The notes below the pieces were generated by a model. That model saw only the letters and a program-made list of their open reading frames with translations. It was not told where the DNA came from and ran no database searches. From CBDAQR01 sp965199055 (GTDB taxonomy: Bacteria > Pseudomonadota > Gammaproteobacteria > Pseudomonadales > Halieaceae), in assembly GCA_965199055.1 (NCBI GenBank), contig CBDAQR010000010.1:1-8002 (forward strand): DNA of 8,002 nucleotides. Direction: 5' to 3'. Every line of letters begins with the position of its first letter. Within the stretch, counting starts at the first letter, position 1. Positions 6,078 to 8,002 of the stretch are shown piece after piece. Position numbers and translations under genes: made by a program.

Positions 6078-7140
6078 GCGTTTGCAGGCGATTATCGAAT
6101 CGCCAGTTGTAAGAACTGAAACAAAAGAACTGCTGCTTAATCAGTACAACCAGCAGAATTCGGTACAGCCCCCCACCGAAGATATACAGAACTATCGGTT
6201 TGCGATAGCGGAAGGTCTCCTTGATCCGAATACCTCATTTGTTGACTACATGAATCAATTAGACCCCTCTAGCCCTACTGCCCGTATGCAGGATTACGTG
6301 TTCGCGATAACGAAAGGCGGTCTCGATCCGAATACCTCATTTGTCGAGTACCAGAACAAGATAGCCCCTCCTGCTCTGACGCAGGAATTCCGCGATGCTG
6401 AACGTCTGGGCTATAAAGGCACCATTGACGATTATATAAGACTTAAAAACAGTGAATACACGACTGATACCGGCTCGCCATGGCCTGAGGCTCCTACTGG
6501 TTTCACTTATCGTCGTGATGATCAGAACCAGATCGTGCTAAATGAAGAAAGGTTGCCAGAACTGGTCGCTATCCCCGGCAGTGAACAAGCACTAGAGCAG
6601 GAAGAGGCTGCAATGATGCTGGAGCAGCGCAAGAAGCGGTTTGCGTCAGCAGAAGCCCGTGAAGCGGCCAGTGGGCGTATTGTCATTGATGACGTGTTCC
6701 GCATCTTTGAAAAACTCGATTCTGGCCTACTGCCTGATACAGGATTAGGAGGGCAGATATTACAGGATTACGGCGGCACGGATGCGCACTTTATCCAGCA
6801 AACCCTGCTAACTATCAACGCGCGAACTGGCAGGGACGCTTTGTCCGACATGCGCTTTATATCCCCCACGGGTGGCGCGCTAGGCCAGGTGACTATTGGC
6901 GAGCATGAGCGACTTGAGAAACTGTACGGCGCATTGGTTCAGACAATAGGTGAATCCGATTTCAGAAAAAACCTTAACCGCTTCGTAAATGAATTTGCGC
7001 GAATAGTTTACGGGGTAGATTCGCTCGATAAGCCGGAAAATATACGGCAGGAGGATTGGGATGCGATGAACGTTAGGGACAAGCTGGATTTCAAAGACCT
7101 GCTCAGGACTAGAAACCCTTTTGACAATACTCTCGATTGA
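6017..7140 (+). CDS. Putative virion (ejection-type) protein, C-terminal part after A13 frame break
   Basis: Continuation of the gene starting at 5652; the TTG at 5920 that opens this frame overlaps real coding sequence and is not a start. It begins with GQLTPERLQAIIESPVVRTE. Three related segments follow (at about 6184, 6286 and 6379) with the pattern Y-x-F-A-x-x-x-G-x-D-x-x-T-S-F-V-(D/E)-Y. A charged helix rich in Glu/Gln/Arg lies near 6580-6680. The C-terminal domain has INARTGRDALSDMRFISP, then TGGALGQVTIGEHERLEKLY and a helix with FRKNLNRFVNEFARIVYG. The SPTGGALGxV...E...L domain is a signature I associate with phage virion proteins next to ejection genes. It ends at TGA 7138-7140, 17 bases before the next start. 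The exact reading between the A tract and about 6060 is uncertain. Confidence 0.8.
6184..6456 (+). repeat. Three degenerate protein repeats in gene 5
   Basis: IQNYRFAIAEGLLDPNTSFV (6184) and MQDYVFAITKGGLDPNTSFV (6286) are 102 bases (34 residues) apart. They share near-identical DNA over gatccgaatacctcatttgt. A third, older copy near 6379 reads EFRDAERLGYKGTIDDYIRL. The pattern resembles the E-Y/F-x-x-A-x-x-x-G-x-x-G-T/S-F/I-x-x-Y/F repeats seen in various phage virion proteins. Confidence 0.8.
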
Positions 7141-7147
7141 CCACTAC

Positions 7148-7152
7148 AGGTG
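7148..7152 (+). promoter_or_regulatory. Shine-Dalgarno AGGTG for the gene at 7158
   Basis: AGGTG lies five bases before ATG 7158, in the 17-base gap after the previous stop. It supports this start. No terminator or promoter is visible in the gap, so the gene is probably cotranscribed with those upstream. Confidence 0.65.
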
Positions 7153-7157
7153 TCACC

Positions 7158-8002
7158 ATGACAGAATTAACAGATAAACAAAGAGAAATTCTGCAAAGGG
7201 CCCGGAAAAAAGTAGCGACGCAAACAGCTAACCAACGAGGCGGTGAATTCGGTCAAAGCATCGCTGGCGGACTAGTGGATGCGTTTACCTCAGGCGTGAC
7301 ATTCGGTCACACTGATGAGATAGAAGGGGGTAAAGCGGCGCTTTTGGGACAGACCCTCGATGGCGACTGGTTCGACTACTCCCAACCCTTCTCCGAACGC
7401 TATCGTGCAGCACGGGACTTTAAACGCGGTCAGATGGGCGCATTCAGTAACGCGCACCCGGGCACCGCACTAACCGCTGAAATAGCGGGTGCACTGTCAC
7501 CTTTGGGCAGAGTCGCGCAGATGGGACAACTGGGGTGGAAAGGTCTTACAGGGCTAGGTGCTGCAGGCGGCGCATTGGCGGGACTGGGCAATGCACCGGA
7601 ACTGGAAGATGCGCTTGAAGAGATGGGTGTAGGAGGCGCAATAGGGGCGGCGACTGGTCTGGCCTCAATACCTTTGAGTTACATCCCCAAGAAAGGTGTA
7701 GAGTCGATACGTGGGTGGATGGAAAATCTTCCCTCAGGGTATCGCAAAGCTGCCCGTGAGTTGGTCGCCGGTATGCGAAAGGAGGGTAAGGATTCTGACC
7801 AGATTATGCGCGAGCTACAGGCTGCCGAAAAGACAGGATCACCCTATACCATAGCGGACACGTTGGGCGTTGAAGGTCGAAACATGACTGCCCTTGCAGG
7901 GGAAGGTGGCGAAGAAGGATCGCGCGCCATGCGACAGTTTTTGCAGGATCGTCAGAACACCCAACATGCCCGCATCACTGGCACATTGAAAAAGGATTTC
8001 GG
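7158..8002 (+). CDS. Large Gly/Ala-rich phage virion protein, N-terminal part (runs off right edge)
   Basis: The frame is open from ATG 7158 to the window end, giving 281 residues and no stop. Residues 1-20 form a basic helix (MTELTDKQREILQRARKKVA). Residues 48-56 read TFGHTDEIE, followed by a segment with YSQPFSERYRAARDFK and, near residue 100, HPGTALTAEIAGALSP. The order TFGxxDEI, YxxxRxxxR, HPxxAxxxEIxGA is a recurring signature at the start of very large phage and prophage proteins, often annotated only as structural or DNA-ejection proteins. Residues about 100-176 are Gly/Ala/Leu-rich with weakly hydrophobic stretches that could insert into membrane (inference). Residues 230-248 read YTIADTLGVEGRNMTALAG, followed by a helix with RAMRQFLQDRQNTQHARI. 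This matches the DLxGxNxxALA...R...R pattern of the same family. Any enzymatic domain would lie beyond the window. Confidence 0.85.
   Translation, partial: MTELTDKQREILQRARKKVATQTANQRGGEFGQSIAGGLVDAFTSGVTFGHTDEIEGGKAALLGQTLDGDWFDYSQPFSERYRAARDFKRGQMGAFSNAHPGTALTAEIAGALSPLGRVAQMGQLGWKGLTGLGAAGGALAGLGNAPELEDALEEMGVGGAIGAATGLASIPLSYIPKKGVESIRGWMENLPSGYRKAARELVAGMRKEGKDSDQIMRELQAAEKTGSPYTIADTLGVEGRNMTALAGEGGEEGSRAMRQFLQDRQNTQHARITGTLKKDF

Overview
The window reads as part of the late structural region of a tailed bacteriophage, or a prophage of that type. All genes run on the + strand, with very little space between them. The host cannot be identified from the sequence. The closest recognisable parallels are podovirus-like genomes, because after the fibre genes come proteins resembling the ejection (pilot) set: a glycine-rich/helical repeat protein, a protein with an SPTGGALGQV-type C-terminal domain, and a protein starting with a TFGxxDEI motif. 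That assignment rests on remembered family signatures, not on a database search.

Layout: (1) 1-654, the C-terminal end of a tail fibre with thirteen 10-residue repeats. (2) 654-1238, a DUF4376-like fibre-associated or assembly protein, overlapping the fibre stop by TAATG. (3) 1238-1681, a small 147-aa protein, again TAATG-coupled, with a strong Shine-Dalgarno. (4) 1685-5630, one very large repeat-rich gene now present as three open fragments (1685-3085, about 3053-4605, about 5118-5630). It has a Pro/Thr-rich linker, fourteen 32-residue repeats, a conserved glycine-bearing core and a helical 18-residue repeat. (5) 5652-7140, one gene broken by frame at a 13-A tract. (6) 7158-right edge, the first 281 residues of a large Gly/Ala-rich protein.

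The most notable feature is gene 4. A 96-bp unit repeats 14 times with almost no divergence. A single base is missing exactly where one sequence variant of the unit gives way to another. A second 108-bp array starts with perfect in-frame copies and then becomes a mosaic of indels between about 4590 and 5123, before the frame resumes cleanly. Frame damage is confined to the repeats and the poly-A tract, while the unique sequence between them is intact. The simplest reading is consensus or assembly error in repeats. Real repeat instability, or programmed slippage at the A13 tract, is the alternative.

Likely division of labour (inference): genes 1-2 make the receptor-binding fibre and help assemble it. 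Genes 3-6 probably encode virion proteins that sit in the head or tail and leave with the DNA. No tRNA, CRISPR array, integrase, insertion sequence, promoter or factor-independent terminator was recognised. No stretch over 300 bases lacks a gene, except the corrupted repeat segment at about 4606-5117, which belongs to gene 4.
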